A stretch of DNA of 64,000 nt. Origin: 40CM-2-70-7 sp035505915. GTDB lineage: Bacteria > Gemmatimonadota > Gemmatimonadetes > Gemmatimonadales > GWC2-71-9. A model generated the notes under the pieces. It did not search any database, had not been told where the DNA came from, and saw only the letters and a list, made by a program, of their open reading frames with translations. Where the stretch lies: NCBI GenBank assembly GCA_035505915.1, contig DATJQI010000043.1, forward strand, positions 1 through 64,000, read 5' to 3'. This document shows, one piece after another, positions 48,868 through 58,270 of the stretch. Position numbers and translations under genes: made by a program. The stretch's first letter is position 1, and each line of letters opens with the position of its first letter.

Positions 48868-50043
48868 GTGATCCGCCGTCACCTGCTCCTCCTCGCGCTC
48901 TGCGCCGGGCCCGCCCTGCTGTCCGCCCAGCGGATCAAGCTCCCCGCCAGCCTGCAGGATCTCGAGGCGCGAGCGGTCAAGGACTCGGACGACGCCGCCG
49001 CGCAGTACAACGTCGCCCTGGCCTACTGGAACGCGAAGCGCTGGGACGACGCCGACTCGGCGTTCCACCGCGCCATCCGGCTGGACGCGCGCTTCGCGCC
49101 CGCGTACATCGGGCTGGCGTACCTGCCCTATGCGGAGCGCTCGTCCCTCGGCGACGAGGTCGTCGAGCATGAAGTTCCCGACGCGTGGAAGCCGAAGGTG
49201 AAGGCGTCCGACGAGATGCTGACGCGCGCGCTGATCATCGACCCCCTCGCCGACCTGCGCCTGGCCGGCGCGGCCCGGGCCAGCTCCCAGGCCGCCCAGG
49301 ACGCCCTGAAGTACTGGTACGGCGAGTGGGCCGCCGACTACGAGGAAGGCCGGGACTACTACTACAACGGAGAGTTCGACAAGGCGTACAACGATTTCCA
49401 GCGGGTGTTCAACGAGATGAAGAACGGCGAGAGCTGGAACATCCTGCTGTACTACCACGGGCTGGCCGCCGCGCAGGTCGGGAAGAACGACGAGGCGCTG
49501 GCCGATTTCCAGAAGCTCCTGGGCCGGTACGAGGGCTTCGAGGCCACGCAGAAGGACAGCACGCTGCAGGTACCGCTCAAGACCAATGACTACCGGTACA
49601 TCGTGGGCGTGATGCTGGAGCGGAACGGCAAGCTGAACGACGCCATCGACGCCTACCGTGAGGCCGCCCGCAACGATCTCGGGCTCTTCATGGCCCACGT
49701 GCACCTCGCCAACATGTACGAGCAGCACGCGATGTGGCCGCAGGCCATCCGGGAGCGCCAGGAGGCCGCGAACGCCAATCCGGACGACCCCTCCCTGCAG
49801 CTCGATCTGGGCGAGACCTACGTTCTGGCGGGGCAATGGCAGGACGCGGAAAAGGCCCTGAAGGACGCCGAGGCCGGCAACCCGCGGGACGCCCGGGCGC
49901 CGTATTATCTCGGCGTAGTCGAAATGCAGCTCAACGAAAAGGACGCCGCGCGCAATGAGCTCACGCGCTTCATCGCCATCGCCCCGAGCCGCTATCAACG
50001 CCAGGTCTCCGATGCCAAGAAACGTCTCGATTCGCTGCACTAG
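48868..50043 (+). CDS. Secreted TPR protein, second of a tandem pair
   Basis: This 391-residue protein begins with a signal peptide (LLLLALCAGPALLSAQ) and is a clear paralogue of the preceding gene: VPLKTNDYRYIVGVMLERNG, LGLFMAHVHLANMYEQHAMW and DAKKRLDSLH align with it. Helical TPR units fill residues about 40-380. The GTG start is 19 bp after the previous stop. The 3-prime end overlaps the S41 protease gene by 32 nt. Confidence 0.85.
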   Translation: MIRRHLLLLALCAGPALLSAQRIKLPASLQDLEARAVKDSDDAAAQYNVALAYWNAKRWDDADSAFHRAIRLDARFAPAYIGLAYLPYAERSSLGDEVVEHEVPDAWKPKVKASDEMLTRALIIDPLADLRLAGAARASSQAAQDALKYWYGEWAADYEEGRDYYYNGEFDKAYNDFQRVFNEMKNGESWNILLYYHGLAAAQVGKNDEALADFQKLLGRYEGFEATQKDSTLQVPLKTNDYRYIVGVMLERNGKLNDAIDAYREAARNDLGLFMAHVHLANMYEQHAMWPQAIRERQEAANANPDDPSLQLDLGETYVLAGQWQDAEKALKDAEAGNPRDARAPYYLGVVEMQLNEKDAARNELTRFIAIAPSRYQRQVSDAKKRLDSLH

Positions 50044-51586
50044 CGCCCTCGTCGCGGCCCTCCTTCTCGGAGCGCCGGTGGCGCGGGGCTCGGCGCAACA
50101 GCGCACGTCCTACGAGGAGCTGCAGACCTTCTCGCAGGTGCTGACCTACATCTTCCACAGTTATCCCGACTCGGTGGGATACAGCGTCCTGGTCAAGGCG
50201 GCCATCGACGGCGTGCTCCGGGACCTGGACCCGCACAGCCTTTTCTTCTCGCGGCTCGACTACGAGCGGCTCGACTCGCTCCAGCGCGGCGACCTGGCCG
50301 TGACCGGCGCCAACCTGGACGACGTGGAGGGCGTTCCCACCGTCCTGGGCGTGATCCCCAAGAGCCCCGCCGACGACGCGGGCGTGCGCCCGGGGGACCG
50401 GGTCCTCGCGATCAACGACACGGTCGTCGCCGGGCTCGAGATCGAAACGATCCGCGTCCGGATGGCCGGCTCCGAGGGCTCGAAGATCCGGGTCCGGTTC
50501 GCGCGGGGACCGCGGCTCGACCCCGACACCTTCAGCGTGACGCTCAAGCGCAAGCGGATCGAGGAGCACTACGTCTATGAAGCCCGGATGGCGGATTCCG
50601 TGACCGGATTCCTGCGGCTGGACGAGTTCGGGTTCAAGTCGGCGGACGAGGTGCACGACGCGATCAATCGCCTGAAGAAACAGGGCGCGCGGCGGCTCAT
50701 CCTCGACCTCCGCAACAACCCCGGCGGCTACGTGGATCAGGCCGTGGACCTGGTGTCGGAGTTCGTCCCCAAGGGCACCGTCGTGTTCAGCACCGTCGGG
50801 CGCCGCGCGGACGTGGACACGACCTTCATCACGCACCGCGACGGCTCCTTCCGGGACCTGCCCCTGGTCGTCCTGATCAACGGCCTCAGCGCGAGCGCGG
50901 CCGAGGCCACCGCGGCATCACTCCAGGACCACGACCGGGCGCTCCTCGTGGGCCGCCGGAGCTTCGGGAAGGCCCTCGAGCAGATGAACTTCTTCCTGTC
51001 ATCCGGGGAAGTGCTGCACATGACCGTCGGGCACGTGGTGTCGCCGTCGGGGCGGGTCATCCAGCGCCGCTACTCGGGGCTGGCGGTGGAGCAGTACTAC
51101 TCGCTGGCCGGGAAAACCGGCGCCGGCGCCGATACCGACAAGGTTTACTACACGGACGCCAAGCGCCCCGTCCGCGGCGGAGGCGGCGTCCAGCCCGACA
51201 TCGTCGATTCCGCGGGCGCCGAGCCGCCGGCCTGGTGGGTGGCGGCCGAGGACTCCGGGTTCGTGGCCGAAGTCGCGGACAGCGTCGCGCAGACCCAGGC
51301 GCCCACGCCCGGGGGCATGACCGCCTTCGAGAGCGGCGCCGCCGGCTGGGATCGCACCCTCGCGCCGGTCCTCCTGAAACGGGTCCGGGACCGGTTCCAC
51401 ATCCAGGCCGCGGTGGACAGCCTGATGCAGTGGCGGATCGGGTTCGCCTTGGGGCGGAGGGTAGTGGAGGAGCGCTGGGGACTGGACGCCCGGTACGACC
51501 TGGAGCTGCGCCACGACCGGGACGTCGCGACCGCCCTCGCCGCGTTTCCGCGGCTTCCCGACCTTTTGAAGGCGAAGAGCAACTAG
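50012..51586 (+). CDS. S41 carboxy-terminal processing protease
   Basis: The 524-residue protein has a signal peptide, an N-terminal helical region (about 32-95), a PDZ domain (about 96-180: GVIPKSPADDAGVRPGDRVL) and an S41 protease domain. The catalytic dyad is Ser295 (GLSASAAEA) and Lys320 (RRSFGKA), 25 residues apart as expected. Such periplasmic proteases process or degrade exported proteins. Start ATG 50012 is preferred over an earlier ATG at 49955 because it begins directly at a signal-like sequence. The TPR pair upstream may present substrates. Confidence 0.92.
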   Translation: MPRNVSIRCTSALVAALLLGAPVARGSAQQRTSYEELQTFSQVLTYIFHSYPDSVGYSVLVKAAIDGVLRDLDPHSLFFSRLDYERLDSLQRGDLAVTGANLDDVEGVPTVLGVIPKSPADDAGVRPGDRVLAINDTVVAGLEIETIRVRMAGSEGSKIRVRFARGPRLDPDTFSVTLKRKRIEEHYVYEARMADSVTGFLRLDEFGFKSADEVHDAINRLKKQGARRLILDLRNNPGGYVDQAVDLVSEFVPKGTVVFSTVGRRADVDTTFITHRDGSFRDLPLVVLINGLSASAAEATAASLQDHDRALLVGRRSFGKALEQMNFFLSSGEVLHMTVGHVVSPSGRVIQRRYSGLAVEQYYSLAGKTGAGADTDKVYYTDAKRPVRGGGGVQPDIVDSAGAEPPAWWVAAEDSGFVAEVADSVAQTQAPTPGGMTAFESGAAGWDRTLAPVLLKRVRDRFHIQAAVDSLMQWRIGFALGRRVVEERWGLDARYDLELRHDRDVATALAAFPRLPDLLKAKSN

Positions 51587-51594
51587 GCTATTTT
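51566..51594 (+). promoter_or_regulatory. Candidate E1 promoter (leaderless)
   Basis: TTGAAG (51566-51571), a 17-bp spacer and TATTTT (51589-51594) end 7 nt before ATG 51602, with no Shine-Dalgarno. It is the best -35/-10 pair of the group of short-leader promoters in this window. It overlaps the end of the S41 gene. Confidence 0.5.
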
Positions 51595-51601
51595 TCGGCC
51601 C

Positions 51602-53731
51602 ATGGCGACCAAGACCTCTGCCCGCACGCAGCCCAAGTCCGGCAAGTCCTCCCTCGGCAAGGCCGAGCTGCTGGATATGTACCGCCTGATGCTCCTCTCC
51701 CGTCGGATCGACGACAAGGAGATCCAGCTCAAGCGCCAGAACAAGATCTTCTTCCAGATTTCGGGTGCCGGGCACGAGGCCATCCTCGTGGCGGCGGGGA
51801 AGGCGATGAAGTCGTCCTACGACTGGTTCTATCCCTACTACCGCGACCGCGCGCTCTGCCTCGCCCTCGGCATGACCCCGACGGAGATGCTGCTCTCGGC
51901 GGTGGGCGCCGCCGAGGACCCGAACTCGGGTGGGCGCCAGATGCCCTCGCACTGGGGGCACCAGGCGCTCAACATCGTCAGCCAGTCGTCCCCCACCGGC
52001 ACGCAGTTCCTCCAGGCCGTGGGCTGCGCCGAAGCCTGGTACCGATCGGTGAAAGTGCCGGACGTGGCCGAGATCGCGGTGAAGAAGGACGAGGTGGTCT
52101 ACTGCTCGTCCGGCGACGGAACGACCAGCGAAGGGGAGTACTGGGAGGCCCTCAACACCGCCTGCAACCTCAAGCTGCCGGTCGTGTTCCTGATCGAGGA
52201 CAACGGGTACGCCATCTCCGTGCCCATCGAGGTCCAGACCGCCGGCGGCTCGGTGTCCAAGCTCGTCACCGGCTTCCCGGGGCTGTTCATCCAGGAAGTG
52301 GACGGGTGCGACCCGGTCGCGTCCTACGATACGATGCGGCGCGCCGTGGAGTACTGCCGCGACCGGAAAGGCCCGGCCCTCGTCCACGCCCACGTGACCC
52401 GCCCCTACTCGCACTCCCTGTCCGACGACGAAGTGCTCTACCGGACGCCGAAAGAGCGGGAAGAGGAGGCGAAGCGGGACTGCCTCGTGACCTTCCCCAA
52501 GCGCCTGATCGCGGACGGCGTCGCCACGCAGGCCGAGATCGAGGCGATCCAGAAGCAGGTCGACGACGAAGTGCAGGTCGCGGCGGACATGGCGCTGGTG
52601 TCCCCGCAGCCCAAGACCGGCACCGTCTATGACTACGTGTACTCTCCCGACGTCGATCCCACGTCGGAGCAGTTCGACACCGAGGACGATCCCCAGTTCA
52701 AGGGCGAGCCGACCACGGTGGTGGACCTCCTGAACGCGTGCCTGAAGGACGAGATGGCCCGCGACTCACGGATCCTGGTGTTCGGCGAGGACGTGGCCGA
52801 TGCCAGCCGCGAAGCCGCGCTCAAGGACGTGAAGGGGAAGGGCGGGGTGTTCAAGGTCACCTGGGGCCTGCAACGCCAGTACGGCGGCGACCGCGTGTTC
52901 AACTCGCCGCTGGCCGAAGCGAACATCGTGGGCCGGGCCATCGGACTGTCGACGCGGGGGTGGAAGCCCGTGGTCGAGATTCAGTTCTTCGACTACATCT
53001 GGCCGGCGTACCACCAGATCCGCAACGAGCTCGCCACCATGCGGTGGCGCTCGAACAACGCCTTCAAGTGCCCCGCCGTGGTGCGGGTGACCTACGGGGG
53101 CTACCTGAAGGGCGGGTCCATCTATCACTCGCAGACCGGCGCGGTGGTGTTCACCTCCGTGCCGGGACTGCGGGTGATCTGCCCGGCGACGGCACTGGAC
53201 GCGAACGGCCTGCTCCGGACCGCCATCCGCTGTGACGATCCCGTGCTGTTCCTCGAGCACAAGCACCTGTACCGGCAGACCTACAACAAGGCTCCGAATC
53301 CCGGTCCGAACTTCATGATCCCGTTCGGCAAGGCCCGGGTGGCCCGGGAGGGCACGGACCTGACGGTGATCACCTATGGCGCCGTGGTGCAGCGGGCCCT
53401 CGTCGCCGCCAAGATGCTCGAAGACGCCGACGGCACCCGCGTGGAAGTCGTCGATCTCCGGTCCCTGTCGCCGGTGGACTGGGAGACCATCGAGCAGTCG
53501 GTGCGGAAGACCAACAAGGTGCTCGTGGCCTACGAGGATTCGCTGTCGTGGGGCTACGGCGCGGAGATCGCGGCCAAGATCGCGGACGTGTGCTTCCCGT
53601 GGCTGGACGCCCCCGTGAAGCGGGTGGCGTCCACCGATACGTTCGTGGCGTACGCGCCGGAGCTGGAGGATGTGATTCTGCCGCAGGCCGAAGGCCTCGC
53701 GGCGGCCATGCGGGAGCTGAAGGCCTTCTAG
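51602..53731 (+). CDS. Fused alpha-beta E1 of a two-oxoacid (branched-chain type) dehydrogenase
   Basis: The 709-residue protein combines both E1 subunits in one chain. The alpha part (about 1-345) has the thiamine pyrophosphate motif GDGTTSEGEYWEALN and EDNGYAISVP. The beta part (about 365-709) has FGEDVADASREAAL, VFNSPLAEANIVGRAIGLS, and RVIDLRS-like SLSPVDWETIEQSV. It decarboxylates two-oxoacids for transfer to an E2. E2/E3 genes are not next to it. Related fused E1 proteins often act on branched-chain substrates, but substrate cannot be set here. The stop overlaps the convergent kinase gene by 4 nt. Confidence 0.92.
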   Translation: MATKTSARTQPKSGKSSLGKAELLDMYRLMLLSRRIDDKEIQLKRQNKIFFQISGAGHEAILVAAGKAMKSSYDWFYPYYRDRALCLALGMTPTEMLLSAVGAAEDPNSGGRQMPSHWGHQALNIVSQSSPTGTQFLQAVGCAEAWYRSVKVPDVAEIAVKKDEVVYCSSGDGTTSEGEYWEALNTACNLKLPVVFLIEDNGYAISVPIEVQTAGGSVSKLVTGFPGLFIQEVDGCDPVASYDTMRRAVEYCRDRKGPALVHAHVTRPYSHSLSDDEVLYRTPKEREEEAKRDCLVTFPKRLIADGVATQAEIEAIQKQVDDEVQVAADMALVSPQPKTGTVYDYVYSPDVDPTSEQFDTEDDPQFKGEPTTVVDLLNACLKDEMARDSRILVFGEDVADASREAALKDVKGKGGVFKVTWGLQRQYGGDRVFNSPLAEANIVGRAIGLSTRGWKPVVEIQFFDYIWPAYHQIRNELATMRWRSNNAFKCPAVVRVTYGGYLKGGSIYHSQTGAVVFTSVPGLRVICPATALDANGLLRTAIRCDDPVLFLEHKHLYRQTYNKAPNPGPNFMIPFGKARVAREGTDLTVITYGAVVQRALVAAKMLEDADGTRVEVVDLRSLSPVDWETIEQSVRKTNKVLVAYEDSLSWGYGAEIAAKIADVCFPWLDAPVKRVASTDTFVAYAPELEDVILPQAEGLAAAMRELKAF

Positions 53732-55572
53732 GACCGCATCAGGTCTTTGACTTCTCCCGCCGCGGCGATGGCGTGATCCACGTCGCGTGAGAGCGCCCGG
53801 GCCTGCTGGGTGGCCTGGGTCAGATCGCCGAGCACGGCGCCGATGCCGGCGGACTTGAGGCGCAGCAGGTCGTAGCGGACGTTCTGCATGGCCAGCACGC
53901 ACGATTCGAGCTGATCCCGCACGGTATCCCGCCGCCCCACCAGATCCGTCAACGCCTGCCGCTGGCGCTCCAGGAGCCCCAGCTGGCGATCCCGCTCCGG
54001 CCCTTCGGGCTGCTTCTGCACCGTGGCGATCCGCTCGTCGATGCGGGGCAGGGAGGTCCCGTCGACGTCCCCGCTCATCGCGAAGAGCATCCGGGCGAGG
54101 TTCTCGGCCCGTGCCATCAGTGCGTCCACCGTGGCGACGACGTCCGGCAGCCGCTCGCGATCCGAGGCGGACAGCCGCTCCACCACCCCGAAGATCGCCT
54201 GGCGGTCGCGCCGGACCTGGTCGATGGTCGCCGCGTCGCGGCCGAAGTCGTCCGTGGAGGCGGGGAGGAGCGGAGCCCGGGACCCCGCGGGAGAGAGCCG
54301 CGCTTCCGCCGCGTCCGGCGCCGCCGGCCGCATGAAGACGTCCCGCCACGAGTAGCCGGCCTCCCAGAGCTTGAAGAACCGCGGCAGCACGCCGAACGCG
54401 CCCCAGATCCCGGCTACCACCAGCGACCACGACAGATCGTGACTCGTCACCAGGTTGAGCAGCATCATGCCGCTCGAGGCCGACGCCCACGTCACGAAGG
54501 CGGAGCGCGTGGACCGCACCATCGCCGCTTCCCCGCCGGGGTTCTTCTGCGGGAGGTTGTCGCGCTCCCGCTGGCGGCGCGGCGGGCGGCCGCGGGACAC
54601 ATCGGGGGACCGCGGCACCGGGAGCGCCGCCCGTCCCGGCGAGGGGCGGGAGCCGAGTCCGCTCCCCGTCATCCGTGTCTGCGGGCGCGCGGACGGCCGC
54701 CAGGCCGGCGTCGAACGGGACTCGAGTGCCCGGCGCAGCGCGTCGGCCGTGGGCCACCGCTTCTCGGGATCCTTGTCCAGGCAGCGCATCACGCAGGCGG
54801 CCAGCTCGGCGGGACAGTCGGCGCGCTTGAGGGTGATGTCGGGCGGCTCCTCGGTGATCTGCTTCATCAGGAGCCCGGGCACCGTCGGCGCCGAGAAGGG
54901 CAGCTCGCCCACCAGCATCTGATAGCCCACGACGCCGAGGCTGTAGAGATCCGAGCGTCCGTCGATTTCGCGCTCACCCAGGGCCTGTTCGGGGCTCATG
55001 TAGTGAGGCGTACCGATGGCCACGCCGGTGCCGGTCAGTGTGCCGCCGCCGGTGGCCGAGCTCAGCGCCTTCGCGATCCCGAAGTCCGTGACCATCACCC
55101 GGCCCCGGCTGCCTTCGAGGAGAATGTTGTCGGGCTTCACGTCGCGGTGGACGATGCCGAGCGCGTGGGCGGCGCCGAGCGCGTCGACCGTCTCGAGCAG
55201 GATGCGGCGGACTTCCTCGGGCGGGAGCGTGCCCCGCCGCTGGAGCTTGCCGGACAAGGGCTCGCCGTCGACGAAGGCCATGATGAAGTAGACCAGGCCG
55301 TCGGGACCTTCACCGACGCTGAAGATCGGGACGATGTGCGGGTGAGACAGGCGCGCCGCGGTCTCCGCCTCCCGCAGGAAGCGGAGGCGGATCTCTTCAC
55401 GGAAAGCCAGCTCCGGCGGGAGGACCTTGATGGCCACGCGCCGCTTGAGTCGCTCGTCCTTCGCGTTGTATACGACGCCCATCCCGCCCCGGCCGATTTC
55501 ACTGTCGACCGTATAGGCGGTACCGAGCGCCCGAGACAGGCGACCCATCAACGAGTTGTCGTTCTCGCTCAT
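53728..55572 (-). CDS. Membrane Ser/Thr protein kinase with C-terminal two-helix and coiled-coil region
   Basis: The 614-residue protein has a full kinase domain (about 20-285): GRGGMGVV loop, Lys49, HRD 142-144, DFG 163-165 and APE-like SPEQ. A disordered Arg/Pro/Ser linker follows (285-350), then two hydrophobic helices (about 357-375, 380-398). The remaining 215 residues are mostly helical and may form a coiled coil (LSASDRERLPDVVATVDALM and later heptads). It differs from the kinase at 799-3924, which has a TPR-like outer half. An AGAGGGGA ribosome site precedes the ATG. It lies convergent with E1. Confidence 0.9.
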   Translation of the reverse strand: MSENDNSLMGRLSRALGTAYTVDSEIGRGGMGVVYNAKDERLKRRVAIKVLPPELAFREEIRLRFLREAETAARLSHPHIVPIFSVGEGPDGLVYFIMAFVDGEPLSGKLQRRGTLPPEEVRRILLETVDALGAAHALGIVHRDVKPDNILLEGSRGRVMVTDFGIAKALSSATGGGTLTGTGVAIGTPHYMSPEQALGEREIDGRSDLYSLGVVGYQMLVGELPFSAPTVPGLLMKQITEEPPDITLKRADCPAELAACVMRCLDKDPEKRWPTADALRRALESRSTPAWRPSARPQTRMTGSGLGSRPSPGRAALPVPRSPDVSRGRPPRRQRERDNLPQKNPGGEAAMVRSTRSAFVTWASASSGMMLLNLVTSHDLSWSLVVAGIWGAFGVLPRFFKLWEAGYSWRDVFMRPAAPDAAEARLSPAGSRAPLLPASTDDFGRDAATIDQVRRDRQAIFGVVERLSASDRERLPDVVATVDALMARAENLARMLFAMSGDVDGTSLPRIDERIATVQKQPEGPERDRQLGLLERQRQALTDLVGRRDTVRDQLESCVLAMQNVRYDLLRLKSAGIGAVLGDLTQATQQARALSRDVDHAIAAAGEVKDLMRS

Positions 55573-55785
55573 TCCCCTCTATGGCCCGCGGAGCAAGACC
55601 CGAAAGATTAGCCCCAAGGGAGTGGTCCAGCAACCGCGCTAGCCGTCGGAACTTACGTAGCCCTGACGTTCTCGCTTCCGCGCCGAAGTGGCCGCTTCCT
55701 CCCGTTTCCGGGACCCGGATAGGCAGGCACTGCCGGTTTGGCCGGAAAAGGAGGGAACGAGGAGCCTCTCCGGGCGGTTTTCTCT

Positions 55786-55801
55786 TGGCACGGCGGATGC
55801 A
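55786..55801 (+). promoter_or_regulatory. Sigma-54-like promoter upstream of lon
   Basis: TGGCACGGCGGATGCA matches the -24/-12 consensus (TGGCACrnnnnTTGCa) with only the first T of TTGC replaced by A. The GG and GC doublets are 10 bp apart as required. The expected start is near 55812, about 35 nt before ATG 55847. No sigma-54 or enhancer-binding gene is in the window. The rest of the 274-bp gap (55573-55846) shows no gene. Confidence 0.5.
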
Positions 55802-55846
55802 CTCGGTGTAACCGGAGTCATCCCTTTCAACTTGGAGTCGATTGCG

Positions 55847-58270
55847 ATGTACGAGCGTTTGACGCTGCCGGTCCTGCCGCTTCGCGAAATGGTTCTCTTC
55901 CCCGGTGTGTCGTCCCCCATCGGGGCCGGTCGTCCTGCCACCCTGCGCGCCATCGAAGCCGCGCTCAAGAGCGAGTCTCGGCTCATCTTCGCCGTCTCCC
56001 AGCGCGAGAACGTCGATCAAGTCACGCCGGGAGTCCTGTATACCACCGGCGCCATCGCGAAGATCAGCCAGATCCAGCGCGGCATCGGCGGCGTCCAGAT
56101 GATGCTGCACGGGGAAGCCCGTGGAACCGCCCTCCACTATCAGGAGGCCGCCGGGCATCTCGAGGCGGTGGTCCGGGAAGTCGCCGACCTCCCCCCCTTG
56201 GATGTCGACAACCAGGCCTTCGTTGCGCTCTACCGCGAAGCCCGGGAACGGGCCGGCGACCTGGGCCGGAAATCCGGTCTTCCCGAGGACGTGGTCAAGC
56301 AGGTGCTGGACGGCGTGAGCGATCCGGGCCGCTTCGCCGACCTCGTCGCGGCCTACCTGGAGATCAAGCCCGCCGAAAAGCAGGGCCTCCTCGAGACCCT
56401 CGGTGTGGAGGACCGGCTCCGCCGCGTGCTCGTGCACGTCCAGCGGCAGATCGGCCTGCTCGACGCCCAGGAAGACATCAAGTCACAGGTGCAGGAGGAG
56501 CTGGGCGAGCGCCAGCGGGAGATGTTCCTGCGGGAGCAGCTCAAGGCCATCCATAAGGAGCTGGGAGACGAGGACGAGGCCGGAGACGTCGACGAGCTCC
56601 GGAAGCGCCTCGACGCCCTCGAGCTCCCCGAAGCCGCCCGGAAGGAAGTCGACCGGGAGCTGTCCCGTCTCGAGCGCGCCAACAAGGACTCGATGGAAGG
56701 CCAGGTGATCCGCACCTACCTCGAGACCGTCGCCGAGCTGCCGTGGAACAAGCGGTCGGAGGAATCGCTCGACCTGGAGCGCGCCGGAAAGGTCCTCGAA
56801 GAGGACCATTTCGGGCTTCAGGAAGTGAAGGACCAGGTGCTCGAGTTCCTCGCGGTGCGGAAGCTCCGTCTGGAATCCCCCGACCGGGAGGCGAAGGGCA
56901 ACGAGGACGACAAGCAGGCCAAGGGGCCGATCCTTCTGTTCCTGGGCCCGCCGGGCGTCGGCAAGACTTCGATCGCGAAGTCCATCGCCCGCGCGATGGG
57001 CCGGCCGTACGTCCGCATCTCCCTGGGCGGGGCCCGGGATGAGGCCGACATCCGCGGCCACCGGCGCACCTACGTGGGCGCCATGCCGGGCCGGATTCTC
57101 CAGGGGATGAAGCAGGCGGGGGCCAAGAACCCCGTCTTCCTGCTGGACGAAGTCGACAAGCTCGGCGTCTCGTTCCAGGGCGATCCGGCTTCGGCGCTGC
57201 TCGAAGTGCTCGATCCGGCCCAGAACGACTCATTCACCGATCACTACCTCGGCGTGCCATTCGATCTCTCCGAGGTGCTCTTCATCGCCACGGCGAATTT
57301 TTCTCAGAACATTCCCGGTCCGCTGATGGACCGGATGGAGACGGTGAACTTCGCGGGCTACACCGAGCGCGAGAAGCAGGAGATCGCGAAGCGGTACCTG
57401 ATTCCCCGCCAGCTGCGCGAAAACGGGCTGACGGCCGCGCAGCTCACGATCACCGACGAGGCGCTCCAGGCGGTGATTTCGAGCTACACCCGCGAAGCCG
57501 GCGTCCGGCAGCTCGAGCGCGAAATCGGCAAGCTCGGCCGCAAGGCCGCGCGGAAGATCGCGGGCCGGGACGCGGAGACCATCACGGTCGGGGCGGACGA
57601 CGTGCCCGGCCTGATCGGAAGGCCCAAGGTTCACCCGGAGCGGAAGGCGGGCGCGGACGACGTGGGTGTCGCCACGGGGATGTACTACACGCCCGTGGGC
57701 GGCGACATCATGTTCGTCGAAGCCAGCGTGATGCCCGGCAAGGGTGAGCTGACCCTCACCGGCCAGCTGGGCGACGTGATGAAGGAGTCGGCGCGCGCGG
57801 CCTGGAGTTATGCCCGGTCCCACGCCGAACAGCTCGGCATTCCGGCTTCCCGGCTGGAGGGCTCGGACGTGCACGTGCACGTGCCCGCGGGCGCTATCCC
57901 GAAGGACGGCCCGTCGGCGGGCGTGACGATGGCGGCGGCGCTGGTGTCCGCCCTGTCCGGGCGGCCGGCGCGGCACGACCTGGCGATGACCGGGGAGGTG
58001 ACCCTGCGGGGCCGCGTCCTCCCCATCGGCGGCGTGAAGGAGAAGGTGCTGGGCGCGGTGCGCGCCGGGATTCAGACCATCATCCTGCCGCAGGAGAACG
58101 GGCGGGACCTGGAGGACCTGCCGGCCGAGGTCCGTCAGACCCTCGACGTGCACCTGGTGTCGGACCTGGGGGAAGTCCTCACCCTGGCGCTGCGGGGCGC
58201 GCGGTTCGAGGCCGGACACCTCGTGTTCGAGGGAGACGCGCCGAAAGAGCCGAAGATGGTCGGGCGCTGA
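55847..58270 (+). CDS. lon: ATP-dependent protease Lon
   Basis: Lon is the cytoplasmic AAA+ protease that removes damaged and regulatory proteins. The 807-residue product has the N-terminal LON domain (LPVLPLREMVLFPG), a long helical arm, Walker A GPPGVGKTSIAKS, Walker B VFLLDEVDKLG, and the catalytic dyad Ser in PKDGPSAGVTMAAAL and Lys in GGVKEKVLGAVRAGI. The start is set at ATG 55847 (MYERLTLPVLPL) with GGAG upstream; an in-frame ATG 159 nt earlier would lack family support. The upstream region has a sigma-54-like site. Confidence 0.97.
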   Translation: MYERLTLPVLPLREMVLFPGVSSPIGAGRPATLRAIEAALKSESRLIFAVSQRENVDQVTPGVLYTTGAIAKISQIQRGIGGVQMMLHGEARGTALHYQEAAGHLEAVVREVADLPPLDVDNQAFVALYREARERAGDLGRKSGLPEDVVKQVLDGVSDPGRFADLVAAYLEIKPAEKQGLLETLGVEDRLRRVLVHVQRQIGLLDAQEDIKSQVQEELGERQREMFLREQLKAIHKELGDEDEAGDVDELRKRLDALELPEAARKEVDRELSRLERANKDSMEGQVIRTYLETVAELPWNKRSEESLDLERAGKVLEEDHFGLQEVKDQVLEFLAVRKLRLESPDREAKGNEDDKQAKGPILLFLGPPGVGKTSIAKSIARAMGRPYVRISLGGARDEADIRGHRRTYVGAMPGRILQGMKQAGAKNPVFLLDEVDKLGVSFQGDPASALLEVLDPAQNDSFTDHYLGVPFDLSEVLFIATANFSQNIPGPLMDRMETVNFAGYTEREKQEIAKRYLIPRQLRENGLTAAQLTITDEALQAVISSYTREAGVRQLEREIGKLGRKAARKIAGRDAETITVGADDVPGLIGRPKVHPERKAGADDVGVATGMYYTPVGGDIMFVEASVMPGKGELTLTGQLGDVMKESARAAWSYARSHAEQLGIPASRLEGSDVHVHVPAGAIPKDGPSAGVTMAAALVSALSGRPARHDLAMTGEVTLRGRVLPIGGVKEKVLGAVRAGIQTIILPQENGRDLEDLPAEVRQTLDVHLVSDLGEVLTLALRGARFEAGHLVFEGDAPKEPKMVGR

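Noticed and set aside
55573..55846. Search for a heat-shock CIRCE element before lon
   Set aside because: No TTAGCACTC/GAGTGCTAA-type repeat was found; only the sigma-54-like site stands out.
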